NCBI RefSeq assembly: GCF_009903685.1
Contig: NZ_JAAABI010000001.1
Coordinates: forward strand, 1 to 64,000
Source of the DNA: Flagellimonas ochracea
GTDB lineage: Bacteria; Bacteroidota; Bacteroidia; Flavobacteriales; Flavobacteriaceae
DNA length: 64,000 nucleotides
Direction of reading: 5' to 3'
Both the position numbers and the translations under genes were made by a program. Shown piece after piece: positions 6,962 to 14,857 of the stretch. Positions within the stretch are counted from its first letter, which is position 1. Each line of letters begins with the position of its first letter. The notes below the pieces were generated by a model that had not been told where the DNA came from, made no database searches, and saw only the letters and a program-made list of their open reading frames with translations.

Positions 6962-8740
6962 TTACCTCTTGGATTCAATCCAGTTATTTATTTTGTCTTC
7001 CAGCAGAGCCAACGGAACACATCCGGTTTCCAAGACTTCATTATGGAATTGTCGTATGTCGAATGCGTCGCCTAGAGCCTCTTCAGCCTTTTTTCGAAGC
7101 TCAATAATTTTTAACTGTCCTATTTTATAGGACAATGCCTGACCTGGGTTGGCCATATAGCGTTCAATTTCTGAAATAATGCTTGCCTCTGGTTCGGCTT
7201 CGTTGTCCAATGAATATTGAATGGCTTGCTCCCGGGTCCATCCCTTTGCATGCAATCCGGTATCGACCACCAACCTGATTGCCCTGTGCATTTCAGCACC
7301 CAGCATGCCAAAAACTTGATAGGGATCTGTGTACAATCCAAGTTCTTTGCCCAGAGATTCGCTATACAGTGCCCAACCTTCACCATAACCACTGTACCAC
7401 AATGTTTTTCGGAATTTAGGTAAATCCTCATTCTCTTGGGTTAGGGATATTTGATAATGGTGCCCTGGTATGGCCTCATGAAGGAACAAAGACTCATCGG
7501 AATGAATATTGTAAGCTTCCGCATTGAGAATGGGCACATAGAAAATACCGGGACGCGTGCCGTCCAACGAGCCCGGGTTGTACTCGGCACTGGCCGATTT
7601 TTCCCTGAAGGCTTCCGTTCGGCGGACTTCAAATGGAGTTTTTGGCTTCATATCAAACAATTTCTCCAATTGGGGTTTCATCCGTTCATGAATTTTGTTG
7701 AAATGATCTATTACCTGCTGAGGCTCTGTGTAGGGCATAAGCTCTTTGTTGCCACGGACAAAATCAAAGAAGGCTTTCAAATCCCCTTCAAAGCCCACCT
7801 GCTTTTTGATTTCTTCCATTTCGGACCGGATTCGGGCCACTTCGCTCAAGCCCAATTCGTGAATCTCATTTGCGGTCATGTTGGTGGTCGTGTACTTCTT
7901 TATTTGGTGCGCATAGTAGGCGTCACCATTGGGTTCACCTTGAATGCCACTCGACTCCCGTCCAGCTTCGAGGTAGGGACCACTCATAAAAGCATGTAAT
8001 TTTTCATAGGCGGGGATCACCTTTTCAGTGACCATGTCACCGTATGCATCCGTCAACGATTTTTTCTCTTCTTCAGTAAAGTCGGCAGGCATTTTTTTTA
8101 TCGGTTGATAGAAAAGATGTTGCTCCAGATTTTTGGTTGTCAAAGATGCTAGCTGGGGCAGTACTTTAACAATTAAGGATTTTGGAAGCACATGGCCCGT
8201 TTCCATGCCTTTTTTCATGTTTTCTTCAGCGCTTGCCATCCATTCCAAATAGCCATCCACTCGTTTCATCCATTTTTCGTAATCTTCCACCGTCTTGAAT
8301 GGTTGTGCGCTAGAACCACTAGCCAATTGGCCTATAAAAAGATTGGCAGACCACATTTGGTCAATGGGTTTTAAATCAGCATTAAAATTAAATTCAGCCA
8401 AATTGATGTTGCACTGCCACTCCAAAATAGACTTGCTCATTTGCTCGCTGGCAGACAACCGATCGTCAGGAAATTTAGAGAGTTCCTTTTTGTAATTTTC
8501 ATAGTGGGACTTTAGTTTTTCCTCGTATTCTTCCGATAGAAAATTGGGAAACTCATCATTGAATCTATTATCCCCAGCCATTGTAGCACTCACGGGATTT
8601 AGTTTCAGCCCATCTTCATAATAGCTGTCCAATAGCGCAGCAAATTCCCTATTAGGTTGTATAGGGTCCTCCTTTTTGATTTCTTCTTTACATGAGTTCA
8701 TCGCAACAAGGGCTATTAGTACATACGTTATTTTTTTCAC
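6962..8740 (-). CDS. DUF885 lipoprotein, putative zinc peptidase
   Basis: The 592-aa protein starts with a short hydrophobic segment ending MNSC, a lipobox, so it is probably anchored in the periplasm or outer membrane. It matches DUF885, whose HEAIPGHH motif (about 421-428) and YGEGWALYSE (about 451-460) resemble the metal site of gluzincin-type peptidases. A dipeptidase or carboxypeptidase role is inferred from that motif; the substrate is unknown. The length is typical for the family. It is a single gene with a strong terminator, divergent from a 660-bp stretch without genes. Confidence 0.88.
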   Translation of the reverse strand: MKKITYVLIALVAMNSCKEEIKKEDPIQPNREFAALLDSYYEDGLKLNPVSATMAGDNRFNDEFPNFLSEEYEEKLKSHYENYKKELSKFPDDRLSASEQMSKSILEWQCNINLAEFNFNADLKPIDQMWSANLFIGQLASGSSAQPFKTVEDYEKWMKRVDGYLEWMASAEENMKKGMETGHVLPKSLIVKVLPQLASLTTKNLEQHLFYQPIKKMPADFTEEEKKSLTDAYGDMVTEKVIPAYEKLHAFMSGPYLEAGRESSGIQGEPNGDAYYAHQIKKYTTTNMTANEIHELGLSEVARIRSEMEEIKKQVGFEGDLKAFFDFVRGNKELMPYTEPQQVIDHFNKIHERMKPQLEKLFDMKPKTPFEVRRTEAFREKSASAEYNPGSLDGTRPGIFYVPILNAEAYNIHSDESLFLHEAIPGHHYQISLTQENEDLPKFRKTLWYSGYGEGWALYSESLGKELGLYTDPYQVFGMLGAEMHRAIRLVVDTGLHAKGWTREQAIQYSLDNEAEPEASIISEIERYMANPGQALSYKIGQLKIIELRKKAEEALGDAFDIRQFHNEVLETGCVPLALLEDKINNWIESKR

Positions 8741-9379
8741 ACTACAGGTTTTTGGATGTTGACCGCTAAAAGTAACAAATACTGGGGTTCAAATATGTTA
8801 AAAAGAGACATCGACCAATATATTGCTGACAAGCTTGCACAAAAGAATTGTTATAGCGACATTTTCTTGGGAGCAATCTGGAAGGATCATACAAAGAAAA
8901 TGGTCAGAAGTTCGATGAGTAAGGCTACTAAAATTTTTACAATCACAATCATTGAAATAAATGTTTTTAAGGGTGAAATGCACCGTTGGTTGCTATTTTA
9001 CTTTTTTAAGATAAAATGATGAAAATCAGGTTTCCAAATTTTTATATTGATTTCTATACAATTGAATACAGGATTGTAGGGTTTAAAATGAAATTATATT
9101 TAAAATTTAGCTATTGATCTACAAAAAAGTAACGGTATGTAATAAAATAGTTCTTATTTTATATGAAATTGTTATAATTGTAGAGGCCATTTTTGATGAT
9201 TTCTGAAAACCAAGGGGCATTTCGTTAAAAAAATGGCCAATTTTTCGGTTTTCGTTTCCAATAGAAGCATCTCTTCTTGATAACCGGTGTAATATTTAAA
9301 GGCATTTTTTTGGAGAAAATAGTATAGATTTTCATCTATGCTTTTTATGATTTATGATAGATACCAAGGATTCATCGGC
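8741..9379. other. Long intergenic region with hairpins
   Basis: I see no convincing coding sequence here. Two strong inverted repeats are present: GGCCATTTTT/AAAAATGGCC at 9185-9238 (10 bp, 34-nt loop, then a T5 run on the plus strand) and AGTATAGAT/ATCTATGCT at 9321-9342 followed by T5. Both look like plus-strand terminators but no plus-strand gene lies upstream, so an untranslated RNA is possible. The first 40 bp must also hold the promoter of the divergent DUF885 gene (TACTTTTA on the minus strand near 8767). Confidence 0.45.
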
Positions 9380-9387
9380 TATCTTTG
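9380..9387 (+). promoter_or_regulatory. -7 box of the Na+/Ca2+ exchanger gene
   Basis: TATCTTTG matches TAnnTTTG. It overlaps the first possible TTG start (9385), so translation must begin further downstream at TTG 9403, leaving a leader of only about ten bases. Confidence 0.65.
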
Positions 9388-9402
9388 CGCAAATTTGATC
9401 AA

Positions 9403-10344
9403 TTGGAAAACCTATTATATATAATTATAGGACTTGCTTTGCTGATAGCAGGCGGGAATTGGCTTTTGAAAGCTGCTGTTGCCCTATCGCTTCGATTGTC
9501 CATTCCAAAGATTGTAATTGGTATGACGGTGGTTTCATTCGCCACCTCGGCTCCTGAGCTAATAGTGAGCATTAAGGCTGCTCTTGATGGTTTTCCTGAC
9601 TTGTCTTTGGGCAATGTCGTAGGGTCCAATATTGCCAATTTAGGATTGGTTTTGGCAATTACGGTAATTTTGGGAAGCATAGATGTTCGAAAGAGCTTTT
9701 ATTCCACAGATTGGCCTGTGATGATGGTGGCTTCCCTGCTCTTCTTCGGATTTATCTATTTTGATGGTCAGTTGGTGCGCTACGAAGGAATCATCATGGT
9801 TGTCTTTCTGTTCTTGTTTTTGGTTTACCTTCTCAGATTTCAAAAAACAGCGGTTGTGGATGAAATGCCTGAGGATGACATAATTTTGCCCTGGTACAAA
9901 ACGGTGCTGTATTTGGGTATTGGGGGTACGGCACTTTGGGGGGGGTCCGAACTTTTGATTGATGGAGCTGTTGGACTGGCTTCTACATTTGGTGTCAGTG
10001 ACAGGGTTATTGGAATAACTGTAGTTTCTGTAGGCACCAGCATTCCTGAGTTGGCGGCTTCTATAATCGCCATCTTGAAAAAGGAAAAGGCCATTTCCTT
10101 GGGAAACCTTATCGGTTCCAATATCTTCAACCTATTGGCCGTTTTGGGAATCACATCCATAATCACCCCGATAACGGTAGTGGATCAAGGGCTGCTTTCC
10201 AATGATATATTCTGGATGCTGGGCATCTCTTTTTTAATATTACCCTTGGTCTTCATTCCAAAAGGGCTGCGATTGGGATGGCGCGATGGGGTGATATTGT
10301 TGCTCTTTTACGTTGGATTTATTTACGTAACCATACGACAATAA
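9403..10344 (+). CDS. Calcium/sodium antiporter (CaCA family, YrbG-like)
   Basis: The 313-aa inner-membrane protein has about ten hydrophobic spans in two homologous halves. Each half carries an alpha-repeat: SFATSAPELIVSIKAAL in the first and SVGTSIPELAASI in the second, followed by GNxxGSNIxN motifs, the ion-binding signature of Na+/Ca2+ exchangers. It probably exports Ca2+ in exchange for Na+. I chose TTG 9403 because TTG 9385 lies inside the -7 box. It is a single gene closed by a strong terminator that overlaps its stop. Confidence 0.9.
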   Translation: MENLLYIIIGLALLIAGGNWLLKAAVALSLRLSIPKIVIGMTVVSFATSAPELIVSIKAALDGFPDLSLGNVVGSNIANLGLVLAITVILGSIDVRKSFYSTDWPVMMVASLLFFGFIYFDGQLVRYEGIIMVVFLFLFLVYLLRFQKTAVVDEMPEDDIILPWYKTVLYLGIGGTALWGGSELLIDGAVGLASTFGVSDRVIGITVVSVGTSIPELAASIIAILKKEKAISLGNLIGSNIFNLLAVLGITSIITPITVVDQGLLSNDIFWMLGISFLILPLVFIPKGLRLGWRDGVILLLFYVGFIYVTIRQ

Positions 10345-10371
10345 AAACCGCCCCTAAGTTGGGCGGTTTTT
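10343..10371 (+). terminator. Bidirectional terminator between exchanger and GSII
   Basis: AAAAACCGCCC and GGGCGGTTTTT form a perfect stem around CTAAGTT with A and T runs on both sides. It serves the two convergent genes. Confidence 0.85.
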
Positions 10372-10400
10372 AATTTTAGCAACAATTAATCTAGTTGTTT

Positions 10401-11411
10401 CTATACCTCAGCGGATTTTACCGTCTTGATGATTCTAGCAGCAACTTTGTATGGATCTGCATTTGAAGCTGGTCTTCTATCTTCCAACCATCCTTTCCAT
10501 CCACTTTCCACAGTGGCAATTGGAATACGGATAGAAGCTCCCCTGTCAGAAACTCCATAGCTGAATTCGTTTATGGATTGGGTCTCATGCAAGCCGGTCA
10601 AACGCTCATCATTGAATTCACCGTAGACTGCAATGTGCTCTTTGGTGACAGGCCTGAAAGCTTCACATATTTTTTCATAGGTCTCTTTGTTTCCAGCAGT
10701 TCTTAATACGCTGTTCGAGAAATTGGCATGCATACCAGATCCGTTCCAGTCTCCTTTAACAGGCTTGGGATGGTACTCAATATAATACCCATATTCCTCG
10801 GTCAACCTATCCAATAAGTAGCGCGCTACCCAAACTTGGTCTCCCGCATTTTTGGCACCTTTGGCAAAAATCTGGAATTCCCATTGTCCGCAGGCCACTT
10901 CTTGATTTATTCCTTCAAAGTTTAACCCTGCTTCCAAACATAAATCGGCATGTCGCTCTACGATGTCCCTGCCATGGGTATTCCTACCTCCCACAGAACA
11001 GTAATAAAGGCCTTGGGGCCCAGGGTAACCTCCCACTGGGAAGCCCAAAGGCAACTGGGTATGGGAGTCCATGATGAAGTATTCCTGCTCAAATCCAAAC
11101 CAGAAATCATCATTTTCATCGTCAATGGTAGCTCTGGAGTTGCTTGCATGGGGTGTTCCATCGGAGTTAAGAACCTCCGCAACCACCAAGTACCCTTCCT
11201 TTCTTGCGGGATCGGGATAAATGGCAACAGGCTTCAACAGACAGTCAGAAGAACCACCTTCCGCTTGTTGTGTGGAACTTCCATCAAAAGACCAGATAGG
11301 ACAGTCTTCCAGTTTGCCACTAAAATCTTTTTCAATCTTTGTTTTACTTCTCATGTTGGCGGTGGGAGTGTAGCCGTCCAACCAGATGTACTCTAATTTA
11401 GATTTGCTCAT
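10401..11411 (-). CDS. Glutamine synthetase type II (GSII)
   Basis: It makes glutamine from glutamate, ammonia and ATP. The 336-aa length and motifs fit the eukaryote-like GSII family rather than the 450-aa GSI: WSFDGSSTQQAEG near residue 42, GFEQEYFIMD near 105, GDWNGSGMHANFS near 225 and RGASIRIP near 290. No adenylylation-type C-terminus is present. It is divergent from GSIII, and the shared 211-bp gap holds a palindromic operator candidate also found upstream of the P-II/amt operon, suggesting nitrogen control of transcription. Confidence 0.93.
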   Translation of the reverse strand: MSKSKLEYIWLDGYTPTANMRSKTKIEKDFSGKLEDCPIWSFDGSSTQQAEGGSSDCLLKPVAIYPDPARKEGYLVVAEVLNSDGTPHASNSRATIDDENDDFWFGFEQEYFIMDSHTQLPLGFPVGGYPGPQGLYYCSVGGRNTHGRDIVERHADLCLEAGLNFEGINQEVACGQWEFQIFAKGAKNAGDQVWVARYLLDRLTEEYGYYIEYHPKPVKGDWNGSGMHANFSNSVLRTAGNKETYEKICEAFRPVTKEHIAVYGEFNDERLTGLHETQSINEFSYGVSDRGASIRIPIATVESGWKGWLEDRRPASNADPYKVAARIIKTVKSAEV

Positions 11412-11449
11412 AATTAAGGTAGTTATTTTGTTCTCAAATTTTTGATTGA

Positions 11450-11457
11450 CAAAAATA
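11450..11457 (-). promoter_or_regulatory. -7 box of GSII
   Basis: The minus strand reads TATTTTTG, fitting TAnnTTTG, 38 bp before the GSII ATG. I see no TTG at the usual -33 position, as expected for a promoter that needs an activator. Confidence 0.6.
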
Positions 11458-11525
11458 GTTTATTCAATGTAATAATCTGAAATTTATAGGGTCAAATTCT
11501 CAATTAATAGTTGAATATTTATATA

Positions 11526-11545
11526 ACCCCTATTTAAAGAGGGGT
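11526..11545. promoter_or_regulatory. Palindromic operator candidate ACCCCT-N8-AGGGGT
   Basis: The 20-bp inverted repeat has perfect 6-bp arms around ATTTAAAG. It stands 68 bp upstream of the GSII -7 box and 51 bp upstream of the GSIII -7 box. The same arms with the same 8-bp spacer occur at 36016-36035 upstream of the P-II/amt operon. It has no T-run and lies between two divergent starts, so a protein-binding site is more likely than a terminator. Confidence 0.65.
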
Positions 11546-11596
11546 ATGATGAAAAAAAAGTAATTTTCCTCAATTATATTATTAAATTGTTAATTG

Positions 11597-11604
11597 TATT
11601 TTTG
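11597..11604 (+). promoter_or_regulatory. -7 box of GSIII
   Basis: TATTTTTG matches TAnnTTTG, 18 bp before the ATG at 11623. Confidence 0.65.
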
Positions 11605-11622
11605 CAAAATAAATAGACAACT

Positions 11623-13809
11623 ATGCCAAATATGAGATTTGAAGCCCTCAAAAAGAGCCTTCGAAGAGAACATACCCAAATTGAAGAAATGGGAAAACGC
11701 TCTGAGCTGTTTGGACAGCAGGTTTTCAATGAAGAAAAGATGCTTCAGTTTTTAACCCGTGAGGCTTTTGATAATGTGAAGTCAGCTAGTTTTCAAGGCA
11801 GTAAGATAGATAGAAAGATTGCCGATCAAGTGGCCGAAGGGATGAAAGCTTGGGCACTTTCTATGGGAGCTACCCATTATACGCATTGGTTTCAGCCTTT
11901 GACCGGGGCAACGGCCGAAAAGCACGATGCTTTTTTTGACATAATTTCAGACGGGCGTGCCATGGAAAAATTCGGCGGGTCCCAATTGGTTCAGCAAGAA
12001 CCAGACGCTTCAAGTTTTCCCAGTGGGGGCATTCGAAACACCTTTGAAGCCCGTGGATACACTGCATGGGACCCTACTTCACCAGCTTTTATTTATAAAA
12101 CAACATTGTGCATACCTACCATTTTTGTGGCCTATACCGGAGAGGCTTTGGATAACAAAGCACCGTTGTTGAGAGCCTTGCATGCGATGGACGAAGCAGC
12201 TACTGGGGTGGCCCAATATTTTGACAAAAATGTAAGGAAAGTTCATGCTACTTTAGGTTGGGAGCAAGAATACTTCCTAGTCGACAAAGAGTTGGCAAGG
12301 TCCCGGCCCGATTTGGTGATGACTGGAAGAACTTTGGTAGGAAATCCAGCTGCGAAAGGACAACAGTTGGATGATCATTACTTCGGAGTTATCCCACCAA
12401 GGGTGTTAAGTTTTATGAGCGATCTGGAAAAGCAATCGGTTAAACTGGGAATTCCTGTTAAGACCCGTCATAATGAAGTGGCTCCAAACCAATTTGAACT
12501 GGCTCCCGTTTTCGAGGAGGCCAACCTATCGGTAGACCATAACCTTTTGTTGATGGATGTTATGGAGGAGATTGCCGACCGCCATAGTTTTATGGTGCTT
12601 TTCCATGAAAAACCTTTTGCTGGAATCAATGGTTCTGGAAAACACAACAACTGGTCCTTGGCAACCGATACAGGGGTGAATTTGCTAAGTCCAGGTTCCA
12701 CACCCATGAAAAACCTTCAGTTTTTAACCTTTTTTGTCAATACCATTAAGGCGGTGGACACCTATGAAGAATTATTGCGCTCTTCCATTGCATCAGCCAG
12801 TAATGATCATCGGTTGGGTGCCAACGAGGCGCCTCCCTCCATTCTTTCCATATTTATTGGTAAACAATTGAGTGATGTACTGGATGAATTGGAAGGGGTT
12901 TCCAAAGGAAAGTTGTCCCCTGAAGAAAAAACGGAATTAAAACTCAATGTAGTTGGGAAAATCCCAGAAATTTTGCTGGATAACACCGACAGGAACAGGA
13001 CGTCACCTTTTGCTTTCACGGGAAACAAATTTGAAATGCGCGGAGTGGGCGCCAAGATGAACTGTGCCAAACCCATGACGGTCTTAAACACCATTGTGGC
13101 CAAACAGCTAAAGCAGTTCAAGAAAGAAGTTGATGCACTCATCGATAAAAAAAAGCTAAAAAAGGACGAAGCTGTTTTCAACATCTTGCGAGAATACATC
13201 AAGAGCTCCAAACGAATACGGTTTGAAGGTGACGGCTATGGAATGCAATGGCAGGAAGAAGCACGCCGGCGTAAACTTAGCAACAATAAAAATACACCAG
13301 AGGCACTTCAAGTGCTTACATCAAAAGAAAGCGTAGCACTTTTCAAGGAGATGGATGTGATGAACGAAGTGGAGCTTCGCGCACATCAGGAGGTGGAACT
13401 TGCAGCTTATGTGATGCATATTCAGATTGAAGGAAGAATATTGGGCGAAATGATTTACACCCATATCTTACCGGCTGCGATTCGATATCAAAATTTGCTT
13501 CTTGAGAACATTAACAATCTAAAGGAGGTATATGGAGCGGCCCACAAGAAAGTAGCGGAGAGCCAGTTGAACATTTTGGAGCAAATTGGAGAGCATGTTG
13601 TTGCGGTCAAAAAATTAACGGATGAAATGATCGAAGCCAGAAAAAGTGCGAACAGTCTAGCGACCATCAATAAAAAAGCGCAGGCTTATTGCAACAATGT
13701 AAAACCTTATTTTGATTCCATACGGTCACATTCCGACAAGCTGGAAAAACTCATCGCTGATGACCTATGGCCGTTTGCGAAATACCGGGAACTATTATTT
13801 GCAAAATAA
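11623..13809 (+). CDS. glnN: Glutamine synthetase type III (GSIII)
   Basis: The 728-aa protein is the large GSIII form typical of Bacteroidota and some cyanobacteria, which assembles as a dodecamer. GSIII landmarks include FQPLTGATAEKHDAF near residue 87, GWEQEYFLVD near 210, KTRHNEVAPNQFELAP near 282, FAGINGSGKHNNWS near 332 and NRTSPFAFTGNKFE near 456. Together with the divergent GSII it gives this genome two ammonia-assimilating synthetases at one locus. The next gene starts 6 bp after the stop, so the two are probably co-transcribed. Regulation by the palindrome at 11526 is inferred. Confidence 0.95.
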   Translation: MPNMRFEALKKSLRREHTQIEEMGKRSELFGQQVFNEEKMLQFLTREAFDNVKSASFQGSKIDRKIADQVAEGMKAWALSMGATHYTHWFQPLTGATAEKHDAFFDIISDGRAMEKFGGSQLVQQEPDASSFPSGGIRNTFEARGYTAWDPTSPAFIYKTTLCIPTIFVAYTGEALDNKAPLLRALHAMDEAATGVAQYFDKNVRKVHATLGWEQEYFLVDKELARSRPDLVMTGRTLVGNPAAKGQQLDDHYFGVIPPRVLSFMSDLEKQSVKLGIPVKTRHNEVAPNQFELAPVFEEANLSVDHNLLLMDVMEEIADRHSFMVLFHEKPFAGINGSGKHNNWSLATDTGVNLLSPGSTPMKNLQFLTFFVNTIKAVDTYEELLRSSIASASNDHRLGANEAPPSILSIFIGKQLSDVLDELEGVSKGKLSPEEKTELKLNVVGKIPEILLDNTDRNRTSPFAFTGNKFEMRGVGAKMNCAKPMTVLNTIVAKQLKQFKKEVDALIDKKKLKKDEAVFNILREYIKSSKRIRFEGDGYGMQWQEEARRRKLSNNKNTPEALQVLTSKESVALFKEMDVMNEVELRAHQEVELAAYVMHIQIEGRILGEMIYTHILPAAIRYQNLLLENINNLKEVYGAAHKKVAESQLNILEQIGEHVVAVKKLTDEMIEARKSANSLATINKKAQAYCNNVKPYFDSIRSHSDKLEKLIADDLWPFAKYRELLFAK

Positions 13810-13815
13810 TGCCAT

Positions 13816-14808
13816 GTGAGTTTAAAGCTGGATGACATAAAAAAGGCCCGAAGCCGAATAGGACCATATATCAATAAAACACCTATTCTAACCTCATCAC
13901 TTTTAAACCAGTGGTTGGGGCATGAGATTTTTTTCAAGGCAGAAAATTTTCAAAAGATAGGAGCATTCAAGGCCAGAGGTGCATGCAATACCATAGCTTG
14001 GCTAAAGGAACAAGGAAATCGACCCAGTAAAATCGTAGCAAACAGTTCAGGAAACCATGCTCAGGCAGTAGCTTATGCAGCAAGCAGCTTTGGCATTCCG
14101 GTAACCATTTTTATGCCCGAATATTCGTCCAAAATAAAAATACAGGCCACCAAATCTTACGGTGCTGAGGTTGTTTTGAGCAAAACACGAATCATTACAG
14201 ATGAAAAGGTGCAAGAGGCAGCCTCCGAAAAGAGTGTGTATTGGATTCCTCCTTTCAACCATAACCAGGTTATTTGTGGTCAAGGTACTGCGGTTTATGA
14301 GTCACTGCGGGACTTGGAGAACGTTGATGCCGTCTTTGCACCATGCGGAGGGGGAGGTTTGTTGTCAGGATCCTTGATAGCGACAAGAGGGTTGTCACCA
14401 AAAACACAAGTTATTGGCGTTGAGCCCTTAAATGCGAATGATGCTGCTGAATCTTTACGAAAGGGAAGCATTCAGCGTTTGTCGACAGTACCGAATACAT
14501 TGGCCGATGGTGCCATGACCATGGCTGTTGGAGACATCACCTTTGAATACTTGAAACAGCTTGATGATTTCTTTGAAATAGAAGAACATCATATCGTTTA
14601 TTGGACCCAGTGGTTAACACATCTCCTAAAATGTAGAATTGAGCCAACTTGTGCCATGAGCATGGAAGCGGTAAGAAGATGGCTGGGGACAAAGAAAACC
14701 AAAAAGCGTGTGCTCGTTGTCATTTCGGGAGGGAACATGGACCAGGCCACTACCCAAAAAATTTGGCAAAAAGATTGGCTCGGTGTTATACCCACAAGTA
14801 TTATATAA
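13816..14808 (+). CDS. Threonine/serine dehydratase (PLP fold type II)
   Basis: The 330-aa enzyme belongs to the fold-type II PLP family. KIGAFKARGAC (about 48-57) holds the PLP-binding Lys52, SSGNHAQAVAYAA (about 77-89) is the substrate loop and PCGGGGLLSG (about 175-184) is the phosphate-binding glycine loop. Threonine ammonia-lyase or serine racemase/dehydratase are the likely activities; sequence alone does not separate them. No regulatory ACT domain is present, so it resembles the catabolic type. The GTG start lies 6 bp after GSIII, which suggests translational coupling; release of ammonia next to ammonia-assimilating enzymes makes biochemical sense but is inference. Confidence 0.85.
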   Translation: MSLKLDDIKKARSRIGPYINKTPILTSSLLNQWLGHEIFFKAENFQKIGAFKARGACNTIAWLKEQGNRPSKIVANSSGNHAQAVAYAASSFGIPVTIFMPEYSSKIKIQATKSYGAEVVLSKTRIITDEKVQEAASEKSVYWIPPFNHNQVICGQGTAVYESLRDLENVDAVFAPCGGGGLLSGSLIATRGLSPKTQVIGVEPLNANDAAESLRKGSIQRLSTVPNTLADGAMTMAVGDITFEYLKQLDDFFEIEEHHIVYWTQWLTHLLKCRIEPTCAMSMEAVRRWLGTKKTKKRVLVVISGGNMDQATTQKIWQKDWLGVIPTSII

Positions 14809-14835
14809 AACGGTGGGAATAGTGTCCAGTTTCCC

Positions 14836-14843
14836 TATTTTTG
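14836..14843 (+). promoter_or_regulatory. -7 box of purM
   Basis: TATTTTTG matches TAnnTTTG, 14 bp before the ATG at 14858, so the leader is very short. Confidence 0.65.
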
Positions 14844-14857
14844 TCTAAACCACTTTT

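Noticed and set aside
7451..7999. 182-aa plus-strand reading frame
   Set aside because: It is antisense to the DUF885 gene and shows no recognisable domain or start signal.
8756..9019. 87-aa plus-strand reading frame after the DUF885 gene
   Set aside because: Its start lies in the probable promoter of the divergent DUF885 gene, there is no -7 box before it, composition is irregular, and a minus-strand frame of similar length overlaps it.
10950..11396. 148-aa plus-strand frame opposite GSII
   Set aside because: It is a mirror frame of the conserved GSII coding sequence; nothing independent supports it.
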